Shown piece by piece: positions 28,214 to 36,570 of a stretch of 64,000 nt of DNA. Source of the DNA: DATFDN01 sp963756495 (GTDB lineage Bacteria; Pseudomonadota; Alphaproteobacteria; Acetobacterales; Acetobacteraceae); NCBI GenBank assembly GCA_963756495.1, contig CAVWNS010000006.1:177031-241030 (forward strand), in the 5' to 3' direction. Each line of letters starts with the position of its first letter. Position 1 is the stretch's first letter. The position numbers and the translations under genes are program-made. A model generated the notes under the pieces. It did not search any database. It saw nothing but the letters and a program-made list of their open reading frames with translations, and was not told the DNA's origin.

Positions 28214-28972
28214 GTGACGCAGGGATCATTGAATCCGATCATTCTCATTCCCGCCCGCATGAGCTCGGCCCGCCTGCCGGGCAAGCCCTTGGCCGACATC
28301 CATGGCCGGCCGATGATCGTGCACGTGCTGGACCGCGCCCGCGCCGCCGGCATCGGGCCGGTGGCGGTCGCCTGCGGCGAGCCGGCGATCGCCGAGGCGG
28401 TGTGCGCGGCCGGCGGGCGTGCGGTGCTCACCGATCCGGCCCTGCCCTCCGGCTCCGACCGCGTCCACGCCGCGCTCGCCACGATCGACCCGGACGGGCA
28501 CCACGACGTCGTGGTGAACCTGCAAGGCGACGTGCCGAGCGTCACCGCCGCGCAGATCATCGCCGCGCTGCGCCCTCTGGCCGACCCGGCGATCGATATC
28601 GGCACCGTGGTCGCGCCGATCGAATCCGAGGAGGAGGCACGCACGGCCTCGTTCGTGAAGGCGGTGTGCGCCTTCAGCGATGACGCGGAGGCGGCGCCGG
28701 CGCTCTACTTCTCGCGCGCCCCGGTGCCCTGGGGGGACGGGCCGCTGTGGCACCATATCGGCATCTATGCCTGGCGCCGCGCGGCGCTGGCGCGGTTCGT
28801 GGGATTGCCGCCAAGCCCGCTTGAGCTGCGCGAGGGCCTGGAGCAGCTGCGTGCGCTGGAAGCCGGGATGCGGGTGGGCTGTGCGCGGGTGGCGCACGGG
28901 CTGTTCGGGGTGGACACGCAAGCCGACCTGGAGCGGGCGCGCGCGATACTGATGCCGAAGGCCCCGGCATGA
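28214..28972 (+). CDS. kdsB: 3-deoxy-manno-octulosonate cytidylyltransferase KdsB
   Basis: 252 aa from a GTG. Motifs: IILIPARMSSARLPGKPLAD (nucleotide loop), RPMIVHVLDRA, LPSGSDRVHAAL, VVVNLQGDVPSV, YFSRAPVPW, HIGIYAWRRAAL and ELREGLEQLRALEAG. KdsB activates KDO as CMP-KDO for lipopolysaccharide inner-core synthesis, which marks a Gram-negative envelope. Overlaps pheA by 4 bp (ATGA). Divergent from the cytochrome gene, 147 bp between starts. Confidence 0.92.
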   Translation: MTQGSLNPIILIPARMSSARLPGKPLADIHGRPMIVHVLDRARAAGIGPVAVACGEPAIAEAVCAAGGRAVLTDPALPSGSDRVHAALATIDPDGHHDVVVNLQGDVPSVTAAQIIAALRPLADPAIDIGTVVAPIESEEEARTASFVKAVCAFSDDAEAAPALYFSRAPVPWGDGPLWHHIGIYAWRRAALARFVGLPPSPLELREGLEQLRALEAGMRVGCARVAHGLFGVDTQADLERARAILMPKAPA

Positions 28973-29820
28973 GCGAGATCATCGCCTTTCAGGGAATGCC
29001 GGGCGCCTACTCCGACCTTGCCTGCCGCAACGCGTTCCCCGGCATGGCCACGCTGCCGTGCGAATCCTTCGAGACGGCGATCGAAGCGGTGCGCGATGGC
29101 CGCGCCGCGCTGGCCATGCTGCCGTGCGAGAACACGCTGGCCGGGCGCGTTCCCGACATCCACCATCTGCTGCCGGAATCGGGCCTGTTCGTGGTGGGCG
29201 AACATTTCCACCGGGTGGAGCACTGCCTGCTGGCGCCCCGGGGTGCCGCCATGGAGGGACTGAAGCGCGCCCACTCCCATCCTGTCGCCCTCGGCCAGGT
29301 GCGCCATTTCCTGCGCCGGCTGAACCTCGCGCCGGTGGTCGAGGCCGATACCGCCGGCGCGGCGCAGCTGATCGCCGGGCGCGGCGGGACCGAGGACGCG
29401 GCGATCGCGTCGGCGCTGGCGGCCGAGATCTACGGGCTGGAGGTGCTGGCCGCGAACGTGGAGGACGCGGCGCACAACACCACCCGCTTCTACGTCATGG
29501 CCCGCCGCCCGCAGACCCCCGAGCCGTCCGCGCCCGCGCTGATGACAACCTTCGTGTTCCGGGTCCGCAACGTGCCCGCCGCCCTTTACAAGGCGCTTGG
29601 CGGATTCGCCACCAACGGCGTCAACATGACGAAGCTGGAGAGCTACATGCTGGGCGGCCAGTTCGTCGCCACCCAGTTCCTGTGCGACTGCGACGGCCAC
29701 CCCGAGCAGCCGGCGCTGCGCCGGGCGCTGGAGGAGTTGGCATTCTTCTCGTCCGAGGTCCGCGTGCTCGGCGTCTATCCGACGGCGCCGTTCCGGCCGA
29801 CGCAGGCGGTGGGGTCCTAG
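28969..29820 (+). CDS. pheA: prephenate dehydratase
   Basis: 283 aa. PDT domain: IAFQGMPGAYSDLACRN, ALAMLPCENTLAGRV, HSHPVALGQVRHFL, NVEDAAHNTTRFYVM (the catalytic TRF). Regulatory ACT domain from ~190: TTFVFRVRNVPAALYKALGG, FATNGVNMTKLESYM. A monofunctional enzyme converting prephenate to phenylpyruvate, feedback-inhibited by Phe via ACT. Its TAG stop (29818-29820) lies inside the 4-bp target duplication of an IS1380 element, so the protein is intact but its native 3' flank is ~1.7 kb away. Confidence 0.92.
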   Translation: MSEIIAFQGMPGAYSDLACRNAFPGMATLPCESFETAIEAVRDGRAALAMLPCENTLAGRVPDIHHLLPESGLFVVGEHFHRVEHCLLAPRGAAMEGLKRAHSHPVALGQVRHFLRRLNLAPVVEADTAGAAQLIAGRGGTEDAAIASALAAEIYGLEVLAANVEDAAHNTTRFYVMARRPQTPEPSAPALMTTFVFRVRNVPAALYKALGGFATNGVNMTKLESYMLGGQFVATQFLCDCDGHPEQPALRRALEELAFFSSEVRVLGVYPTAPFRPTQAVGS

Positions 29821-31507
29821 CCCGCATTTCTCACCGGCATCGACGGGCGGTTTGGTTTGGGGGCGGCTGAGGCGGTGCGGCTTGTTTCGGTGTGGCGCCT
29901 GATTAAAACGGCCGAGATCCGCACGCGATTGGGGGCGCCGTCCTTGGGGCAGCGTTGGCGGCCGGGGTTGGCGGCTTGCGGTGTCTGCTTCGTGGTGATC
30001 CGTCGGCTGCCTTATTGCAGCATGGCGTGGGCCAGGGCGAACTCGTGCTGCCAGGGGCAGGCGGAGGCCATGGCAATGCTGATCCGGCGGACGCTGATGC
30101 GGACGAGCGCGCCGATCTTCAGCAGCCGGAGCCGGATCGTGCCGCAGGTCGCGGTGGCGAACTGGGTGTGCGCCAGCCCGATCCGGCGCAGCGCGCAGAG
30201 CAGCACGTAGGCGGCGGAGGCGAGCCACAGGCGCAACTGGTTGGCGCGCATGGTGGCGGCCGACGTGCGGTCAGCGAACAGATCGAGCTGGCACTCCTTG
30301 ATGCGGTTTTCCATCTCGCCGCGCGCGCAGTAGATCGCCTCATAGAGATGCCGCGCCTCGGCCGCCTTGGCCCTGAGGGAGGTCACGACGAGGCGCGGAT
30401 TGGCCTCCCCGCCGGTCCATTCGGCCTTGCCGATCACGCGCCGCCGGCGGCTCCAGCTGTCCCGTGTCGACCATCGGAAGTCACGGAAGCGGCGGGCGGG
30501 CTTGCCGCTCGCCTCGGCCTCGGCACGGGCGGCCGCCATCTCCGCCTCGATCTCGCCCGCAAGACGGGCGTTGCGCGCCAGACCGAACAGATAATCGACC
30601 CGGTTGGCCTCGCACCACACCATCAGCGCCTCGCGGGCGAAACCACTATCGGCGCGCAGCAAAATGCGCACACGTGGCCAGCGCGCGCGGATGCGGCGGA
30701 CGATCCGCCCGATCTCGTCCACCGATCCGGCGGATGCATCGATGTTCGAGCGTCGCAGCTTGGCGGCCAACAGATGCCGCCCGCAGAACACATAGAGCGG
30801 CAGATAGCAGTAGCAGTCCCACGGGTCCGGCTTCGCCGGCCCGAGGACAGGCTCCGTAGCCATGGAAAAACCGGCCTTCCTGGTGGCCATGCAGCGGATC
30901 GTCGGTGGCGTCGAGATCGAGCGTAATCTGCGCCGGCGCCTTCTCGTGCGCATCGAGGAACAGGTCGACGAACAGCGTCTCGATCGCATCCGTGTCGGCG
31001 GCTAGCCGGGCGTAGCGCGACGGTTCGGGCCGGCTCAGCTCCAGCCGGTTCAGCGTGCTCTTGCCCGCCAGCGGCGCGCAATCGGATCGCCGTGCGGCGA
31101 GCTTGCCGGCCAGCACCGCCATCACCGGGTCATGGCGCAGCTCGTCGTGATCGATCAGGTCCTCGTAGCCGAGCGCGAAGCCGACGATCCGCTGCATTAC
31201 CAGTGTCTCGACGTCGTGCTCAACCAAGGCTGGATTGCGGACATCAGTGAAGCAGGCGGCCAAGCGTCGGGTCAGCCCGACGACGCGGTCCGTGGCACCC
31301 AAGAGCAGAGCACCGGCGTCGGACGTGATCCGCCCGCCATCAAACGAGGCCGCCACGGCGCGGCCTTCCACTCGTGCAAAATCGAACAGCATCGGGCTAC
31401 ACTCTGTCGGCATCGGGGTTTCCTCTGCTCAGCGATAAGGCTTTGTCGCAGAAGAACTTTCGCCGATTTAGAGCCCCGATGCACCTACCCTCTGTGAGAA
31501 ATGCGGG
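29821..31507. mobile_element. IS1380-family insertion sequence
   Basis: Ends are the perfect 14-bp inverted repeats CCCGCATTTCTCAC (29821-29834) and GTGAGAAATGCGGG (31494-31507). They are flanked on both sides by CTAG (29817-29820 and 31508-31511), a 4-bp target duplication. Length 1687 bp is standard for IS1380. The transposase inside is disrupted. Confidence 0.92.
30012..31413 (-). pseudogene. IS1380 transposase, disrupted
   Basis: N-terminal part from 31413: FDGGRITSDAGALLLGATDR, ACFTDVRNPALVEHDVETLV, ALGYEDLIDHDELRHDPVMA, ITLDLDATDDPLHGHQEGRF. After FFHGY the expected continuation Y/DCYCYLPLYVFCGRHLLAA lies in another frame, because ~37 nt (reading GGAGCCTGTCCTCGG... on the minus strand) replace about one codon. 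The second part then runs to the normal C-terminus (ADSGFAREALMVWCEANRV, QLRLWLASAAYVLLCALRRI). Without a frameshift no full DDE enzyme can be made, so the element is probably not autonomous. Confidence 0.85.
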
Positions 31508-31546
31508 CTAGCGCGGGCCTTCCCGGACGCCGGGTCGGTCGGTTGC

Positions 31547-32001
31547 TCAGCCCGGATGCAGGTGCGCCACGGGCTGGCCCGTCTCCGCCGTGATCATCTC
31601 CGCCACGATCCGGCGGTGGCAGTGCGCCGGGTCGCGCTCGAAGCAGAGCAGGCAGGTCCGGCTGGCGCGCGCGCGGTCGCTTCCGCCAGCGCGGCCCGGG
31701 GCTCGTCGCCTTGCATGTGGTCGCGGAAGATCGCCTCCATCCGCTCCGGGTGCCCGGCGCGCACCGCGTCGCGGCCCGGCTTGGGGGTGCCGAGCGGGCG
31801 CAGGTGGAGGTAGCGGATGCCGCGCGAGTTCAGCCCGGCGGCGAGCTGGCGCTTGGAGAAGCCGGGCTTGCGCGACGCGGCGATGGCGCGGACGTCGAGC
31901 AATAGGCCGACACGGGCGGCAACGAGGGCATCCAGCACGGTCTCGATCGTCGTGCCCTCGTAGCCGATGGTCAGCAACGCGTCGGCGCGCTCCGCTGGCA
32001 T
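31547..32001 (-). pseudogene. DUF488 family protein, frameshifted
   Basis: Begins MPAERADALLTIGYEGTTIE; LLLDVRAIAASRKPGFSKRQ and GIRYLHLRPLGTPKPGRDAV are DUF488 hallmarks (the DVR motif). At a run of alternating G/C (31665-31674) the frame slips. The expected C-terminus SRTCLLCFERDPAHCHRRIV..., ending VAHLHPG, is in another frame, consistent with two extra bases in the (GC)n run. Function of the family is unknown. A sequencing slip in this low-complexity run is a real possibility. Confidence 0.75.
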
Positions 32002-32005
32002 GGGC

Positions 32006-32993
32006 TCAGCCGGCCGCCATCCAGTCGTCGATCAGGTGGCGGGCGATGGAATCGCCGCGGGGAAGCAGGAATCCGTGCTGGTCGGGATTGCGGACCTGCT
32101 CGCGCGAGAACCAGCGCACGTCGAGCAGCTCGGTTTCGTCCACCGTGATGTCCTCGGTCAGGCCCTCGCCGTAGAACCCCAGCATGATGTTGCCGGGAAA
32201 CGGCCAGGGCTGGCTCGAATGGTACCAGACCTGCCCGACCTCGACCCCGGATTCCTCGCGCACCTCCCGCCGCACCGCTTCCTCCAGGCTTTCGCCCGGC
32301 TCCAGGAAGCCCGCCAGGGTCGAGGTACATGTTGGCGCGCGGGAAGCGCTGGGAGTGGCCGAGCAGGATGCGGTCGTCGCGGGTGATGAGCATGATCACG
32401 GCCGAATCCGTGCGCGGGAAATGTTCGGCGTTGCAGGCCGTGCATCGCATGACGTGGCCGGCGCTCCTGGCTTGGCAGGGTGCGCCGCAGACGGCGCAGA
32501 ACCGGTGGCGCAGCCGCCAGTGCAGCAGGCCGCGCGCATGGGCGAGCACGGCGGCCTCGGGGCGTGGTTCGCCCCAGCCGACGGAGCGCAGATCGACGAA
32601 TTTGCCGAGTTCGCCCGGAAGCAGGGGCAGCGGGTCCTCGGCGGCGCTGATGTCGACGGCGAACATCGCCCGATCGGCGAGCATGCCGAGGAAGGCCCAC
32701 GGCCCGCCGGCCATGCGCAGGGCGCTCGCGGCCTCGCCGGATATGTACACCGCCTCTGGCCCGCCCCCGTCTATGCCGGCGACTAGGTTGCGGCTGCGCC
32801 AGACCGGGACGAACAGCGAATCCCGGTCGGCCAGTCGGGCTTCGATCCATGCCGGGTCCTCGCGCCGGGTCGCGGCGCGATCGAGCGGGCTGGAGGAATA
32901 GACGTTGGGGCGGCTGGCGAGGATGAGGGTCACGAGGCGATCCGGGCGCGATGTCCGGCGACGGTGCCATGCGTGGATAAGGGCGGCAATCAT
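32006..32993 (-). pseudogene. nudC: NADH pyrophosphatase NudC, frameshifted
   Basis: N-terminal domain, then the four-Cys zinc ribbon (FCAVCGAPCQ... MRCTACNAEHFPR) and TDSAVIMLITRDDRILLGHS match NudC. After RANMY one extra base (~32323-32325) breaks the frame. The Nudix box continues in the next frame with an expected STLAGFLEPGESLEEAVRRE followed by VREESGVEVG, and the C-terminus ends RHLIDDWMAAG. NudC hydrolyses NADH and removes NAD caps from RNA. All domain parts are present, so only the indel prevents a full product. Confidence 0.8.
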
Positions 32994-33008
32994 GCTAGGA
33001 TGCGTGCC

Positions 33009-33562
33009 ATGGGCACGGCCTTGAATAAATCGATGAGCCTCGCCGAGTTCCTTGCGTGGGAAGAGCGGCAGGCGGCGAAGTTCGAGTTCGACGGCTTCGG
33101 CCCGGTCGCGATGGTCGGGTCTCCGAGGCGCACGCCCTGATCCAGTCCAATCTTCTTCGGGAAGTCGGCAATCGGCTCAAGGGATCGCCGTGCCGCATCT
33201 ACGGGAGCGACATCAAGGTGGAGGTCGCCGGGCGAATTCGGTATCCGGATGCCGTGGTCGTTTGCACCCCGGTCGATAGGGGCGGGACGCTCCTCCGTGA
33301 CCCTGTGGTTGTCTTCGAGATCCTGTCCGAGGGCACTGCCCACACGGATATCGGCGCCAAGAATCGGGAGTACCGCGATACTTTCTCCGTCGGCCGCTAT
33401 GTGCTGCTAGAGCAGGAGAGGGTCGGGGCCACCGTATTCTCGCGTCGTGGCCCGGAGTGGCTCGGCCAGACGCTGGCGGCCGATGACCCCCTCGCCTTGC
33501 CGGAACTGGGCGTACAGATGCCCCTCTCGGAACTCTACGCCGGCCTTGTCCGGGCAATGTAG
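33009..33562 (+). pseudogene. Uma2 family endonuclease-like protein, frameshifted
   Basis: From the ATG at 33009 (AGGA upstream): MSLAEFLAWEERQAAKFEFD, then GFGPVAMVG. One base appears to be missing in the GGG run at ~33118-33121. The next frame carries SEAHALIQSNLLREVGNRLK, CRIYGSDIKVEVAGRIRYPD, AVVVCTPVDRG, PVVVFEILSEGTAHTDIGAK and YRDTFSVGRYVLLEQ. These are Uma2 (DUF820) motifs of the PD-(D/E)xK fold (D of YPDAVV, E of VFEILS). Divergent from nudC with 15 bp between starts. Confidence 0.8.
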
Positions 33563-33719
33563 CGGGCCACCCAGTCGGTCTTATCGCAGTTTCGGATGTC
33601 GGCCTCCGGACCCGCAGCCGTCCTTCGACATATCGGCCGCTTTATGGAAATCAAGGCATCACCACAGCCCAGCCCTGAAGGAATTGCTTGCATCGGAGAT
33701 CAGGCAAGTCTCTGGACAC

Positions 33720-33753
33720 TTGACTAAACTACTGGTATCCAGTATCCTATAAC
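33720..33753 (+). promoter_or_regulatory. promoter with embedded operator for the brnTA-like locus
   Basis: TTGACT (33720-33725), 17 bp, TATCCT (33743-33748). The palindrome ACTGGTATCCAGT (33731-33743, 5-bp arms) occupies the spacer, the expected position for an autoregulatory antitoxin. Confidence 0.55.
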
Positions 33754-33754
33754 C

Positions 33755-34140
33755 GATGATGCTTTCGAATGGGATGCCGACAAGGCCGCCGCCAACTGGC
33801 GCAATCACGGCGTCGCCTTCGACCAGGCGGTCAAAGCCTGCCTCGATCCCTTTGCCGTCGAGCTGGACACCTCTAAAAACCCCTCCCGGCGCACCGCCGA
33901 ACGCTGCTAAGTCTCTGATTTTACTGGGTGCAGGATCGCCGTCCGGACGTTTTTAGAGGTGTCCAGCTGATTGATGAGCGCGAGGACTACGGAGAGGAAC
34001 GGATCAACCTTGTCGGCATGTGTGGCGGTGTGCTGCTGCACGTGACCTACACCGAACGCGCCGAACGCGTTCGGCTAATCTCGGCCCGGCGGGCGGAAAA
34101 ACATGAGCAAGACGACTATTTTCGCGAAAACTCGGCCTGA
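33755..34140 (+). pseudogene. brnT: BrnT-like toxin, interrupted by a MITE
   Basis: The frame reads DDAFEWDADKAAANWRNHGV, AFDQAVKACLDPFAVEL, is then broken by the 100-bp element at 33865-33964, and resumes as IDEREDYGEERINLVG, VLLHVTYTERAERVRLISAR, RAEKHEQDDYF. Removing the element plus one copy of the AGCT duplication rejoins GTC GAG CTG ATT in frame. This is BrnT (DUF497), a RelE-like ribonuclease toxin. No conventional start codon is visible in frame before DDAFEW, so the start may also be lost. Confidence 0.8.
33865..33964 (+). mobile_element. MITE copy A, inside brnT
   Basis: 100 bp with perfect 16-bp terminal inverted repeats (GGACACCTCTAAAAAC / GTTTTTAGAGGTGTCC), flanked by AGCT on both sides. 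No ORF. Identical to copies B (inverted) and C. TIRs differ at one base from the IS5-family element nearby. Confidence 0.92.
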
Positions 34141-34517
34141 TGGTTCGGTGGTGGAAGTGCTGCCGGACGGGAGCTAACGGCCTTTTCCGGGCCGTCCTAT
34201 GCGACCGATGACGGAGGCGCAGATTGCCGCCGCCGCCGCTGCCGATCCGGATGCGCGCCCCATGACGCCGGAAGAACGTCGGACCTCCCGCCGGGTGTCG
34301 CGGGCGAAGACCCTTCGCCGCGCGCTCGGCCTGACGCAGGAGGAATTCGCAGCGCGGTTCCAAGATTCCGCTCGGCACGCTGCGGGATTGGGAGCAAGGC
34401 AGGGCGGAGCCGGACCAGACTGCCCGCGCCTACCTCAAAGCCATTGCCGGCGATGCGACAGCCGTGCAGCGCGCCCTTCAGTCCCCGATCCCAGGACAGA
34501 TGAGCGCGAAGAGGTAA
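34103..34517 (+). pseudogene. BrnA-position antitoxin / HTH protein, decayed
   Basis: ATG at 34103 overlaps the end of brnT. It reads SKTTIFAKTRPDGSVVEVLP and then hits TAA where TAT (Tyr) is expected. It continues RPFPGRPMRPMTEAQIAAAA, MTPEERRTSRRVSRAKTLRR, ALGLTQEEFAARF (XRE-type HTH). After that, one extra A at ~34361 shifts IPLGTLRDWEQGRAEPDQTA and RAYLKAIAGD into another frame before the stop at 34517. Two independent lesions make it non-functional. Position and overlap suit the antitoxin partner of BrnT. Confidence 0.7.
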
Positions 34518-34773
34518 TCCAGCAGCCGCAAACAGAACGCGCAGAGGCCGAAAATTTGACCGTGGAGGGGTTTCCGGGAGACTGCCCGCTACTACCCTAG
34601 CGGAGGAGCGTCAGAACGCACCCATATGGAAATAACAAAAGCGCGGCCGGGCTGGAAGAGGCACTATGCAGTATTCAACTGATTTGCTCGATCATCTAAC
34701 AGCACCGAAGCTGACTTCCCTGACTGTTTGTGGAGCATTTCACAGCCCGTTTTGAACGGGTCCGGGGAACGGA

Positions 34774-34929
34774 TTGACGGCTGAGGAGTGCGTGCGGCTG
34801 GCACAGCGACGCGGGGCCAAGCGCGCCAAGGTCGCAGTCGCCCGCAAGCTCGCAACGGTCCTGCATCGCATGTGGGTCAGCGAGACGGACTTCCGCTACA
34901 GCACCCTGGAGGCGGGCATGGAGGGCTAA
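34774..34929 (+). pseudogene. IS110-family transposase, C-terminal remnant
   Basis: The last ~50 codons: TAEECVRLAQRRGAKRAKVA, VARKLATVLHRMWVSETDFR, YSTLEAGMEG and stop. The pattern (rrG..kAkvAvArkla..lh.mw....fr) is the C-terminus of IS110/IS1111 serine-type transposases. The DEDD domain is missing. The 34518-34773 and 34930-35167 stretches around it contain no gene and are probably further relics. Confidence 0.7.
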
Positions 34930-35167
34930 TCACCTAGCAAACCACACCCGCCTCAGGGCTCGTCCGAGCGCGGACGACGGTGGAAGCAGGCCGCCGGACA
35001 TCTGGCTGCACCTCAGGGTGACGCCGCTTTCGAGATCGGCCCTTCCGTCGCATCGGACCGTCTCATGTGGCTGCCGCAGCAGACCACGAACAGAAGCACG
35101 ATCCGCAACCCGGATGAGCCCGCGTTGACCACCTACCGCCCAATGACAGAAGGGCTCCTACCACCTA

Positions 35168-36344
35168 ATACCAACCCGCCTAGAGAGTGACACACGCCCA
35201 CTCCCTTGCGCCGACGGAGCTGATGCGGTCAGGGTCGTTGACGAAGAAATGCCAGGCGGTCCGGCACGCCTCGACGATGGCGTCGTAGCCGTCCCACACC
35301 AGGGCGCACAGCCGGTTAGCGCGGAGGTATTGCCAGACGTTCTCCATCGGGTTCAGTTCCGGGGAGTACCGGCGGCAGCGGCAGGAGTGTGATGTTGTCG
35401 GGCACGCCGAGACGGACGCCCCGCTGATGCCATCCGGCGCTGTCGCAGACCAGCACGGCGTGAGCGCCGGGTGCGACCTGGGTGCTAATTTCGGCCAGGT
35501 GCTCGGTCATGGCCTCGGCATTGACGCCCGGCATGATGATTGCGGCGCCGACGGCGCGGTTCGGGCAAATCGCGCCAAACAGGTAGGCGGAGTTGTGGCG
35601 GTTATCGCGGACCATCAACGGCCGCGAGCCGATCGGCGCCCAAATGTAAGCGTGGCCGCCCTTCTGGCCGACCCGTGCTTCGTCCTGAAACCAAATCTCG
35701 ACTGGCTTGTCAGCCGCGGAAGCGGGCAGCGCCTCCTTCACCAGACTGGCAAAGTTTTTTTAAACGCCGCCTCGGCCGCGGCGTCCTTCTTCGGATGGAA
35801 CGGCCGCGGCTGCAGCCGGGTCAGGTCGAGCCGGCGCAACCACTTGCCGATGGTGCTCTCATGCACCGTCACACTGAAGCGGCGCGCAACCTCTTCGCGC
35901 AAATCCAGGCACCGCCAGCGCACCACCTTGTGCTTTTCCAGATCCGGCCCCTTGACGACCAGCTCCCTCAGCTCCGCCATTTGCTCCTTGGTCAGGACCG
36001 GCGCGGGGCCTGGGCCGCGGCGCGACGTCAGCCCGTCCACCCCGTCCCGATTGTAGCGATGCACCCAGTCGCGAAGCGTTTGCCGGTCCATGCCGTTCCG
36101 CTCCGCCGCCTCGGCGCGCGGATAGCCCTCCAGAATCATCGCCATCGCCAGCAGCCGGCGGACCTGCGCGCCGTCGCGGCATTTGCCCGCGATCTCACGA
36201 AGGCCAGCCGCCGTGTGCTCCGTACGCGTCACCGTCACTGCCGCGCCCATCCGATGCCTCGCTCCGACTCGACCACGCGGCCATCGAATCAGAACCGAGC
36301 CAGATTGGGAATCCCAGAGAGTCAGGGGCCAGGCGGCTTGGTAT
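35168..36344. mobile_element. IS630-family insertion sequence
   Basis: Terminal repeats ATACCAACCCGCCT (35168-35181) and AGGCGGCTTGGTAT (36331-36344), 13 of 14 matching. Length ~1.18 kb fits IS630. These elements target TA; TA precedes the left end, but the right junction is ambiguous by a base or two. Confidence 0.75.
35180..36250 (-). pseudogene. IS630 transposase, two frames plus an extra frameshift
   Basis: First frame from 36250: HTH region (CRDGAQVRRLLAMAMILEGY, RNGMDRQTLRDWVHRYNRDG) to FKKTLPVW. At an A7 run (35755-35761) the continuation lies in the -1 frame (SLVKEALPASAADKPVEIWF, QDEARVGQKGG with the first Asp, VLVCDSAGWHQRG with the second), as in IS630 members that use programmed -1 frameshifting. 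A further extra base at ~35368-35371 after LPLPP displaces the last catalytic block (YSPELNPMENVWQYLR), which continues to the stop at 35180 (EWACVTL). The second lesion should inactivate it. Confidence 0.8.
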
Positions 36345-36454
36345 AAGACGTCCGCAGACGTCCGCTCCGCCCGCCAAGCGTTGCGTTACTCGCGTAAACT
36401 ACCCATGCTCGCCCATGATATTGGCAATGTCCCGGAAGATAGATCGCACCACCT

Positions 36455-36540
36455 GGACACCTCCAAAAACCCTGGCGGTTTGGCCGCTGAGCTGATTGGA
36501 CACCTCCAAAAACCCTGGCGGTTTGGCCGCTGAGCTGATT
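36455..36540 (+). repeat. tandem duplication of the IS5-family left end (2 x 43 bp)
   Basis: 36455-36497 and 36498-36540 are identical: GGACACCTCCAAAAACCCTG, then GCGGTTTGGCCGCTGAGCTG and ATT. Only one copy is expected in an intact element. The outer copy abuts the ACCT target duplication, so the inner one is surplus. Confidence 0.9.
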
Positions 36541-36570
36541 CACTTCGCGTCGTAGGTGCGAGGGGATTCG

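Noticed and set aside
33846..33956. Short identical proteins encoded by each MITE copy
   Set aside because: The frames start in flanking DNA and differ in their beginnings; the shared tail simply reflects the identical 100-bp element, and there is no RBS.
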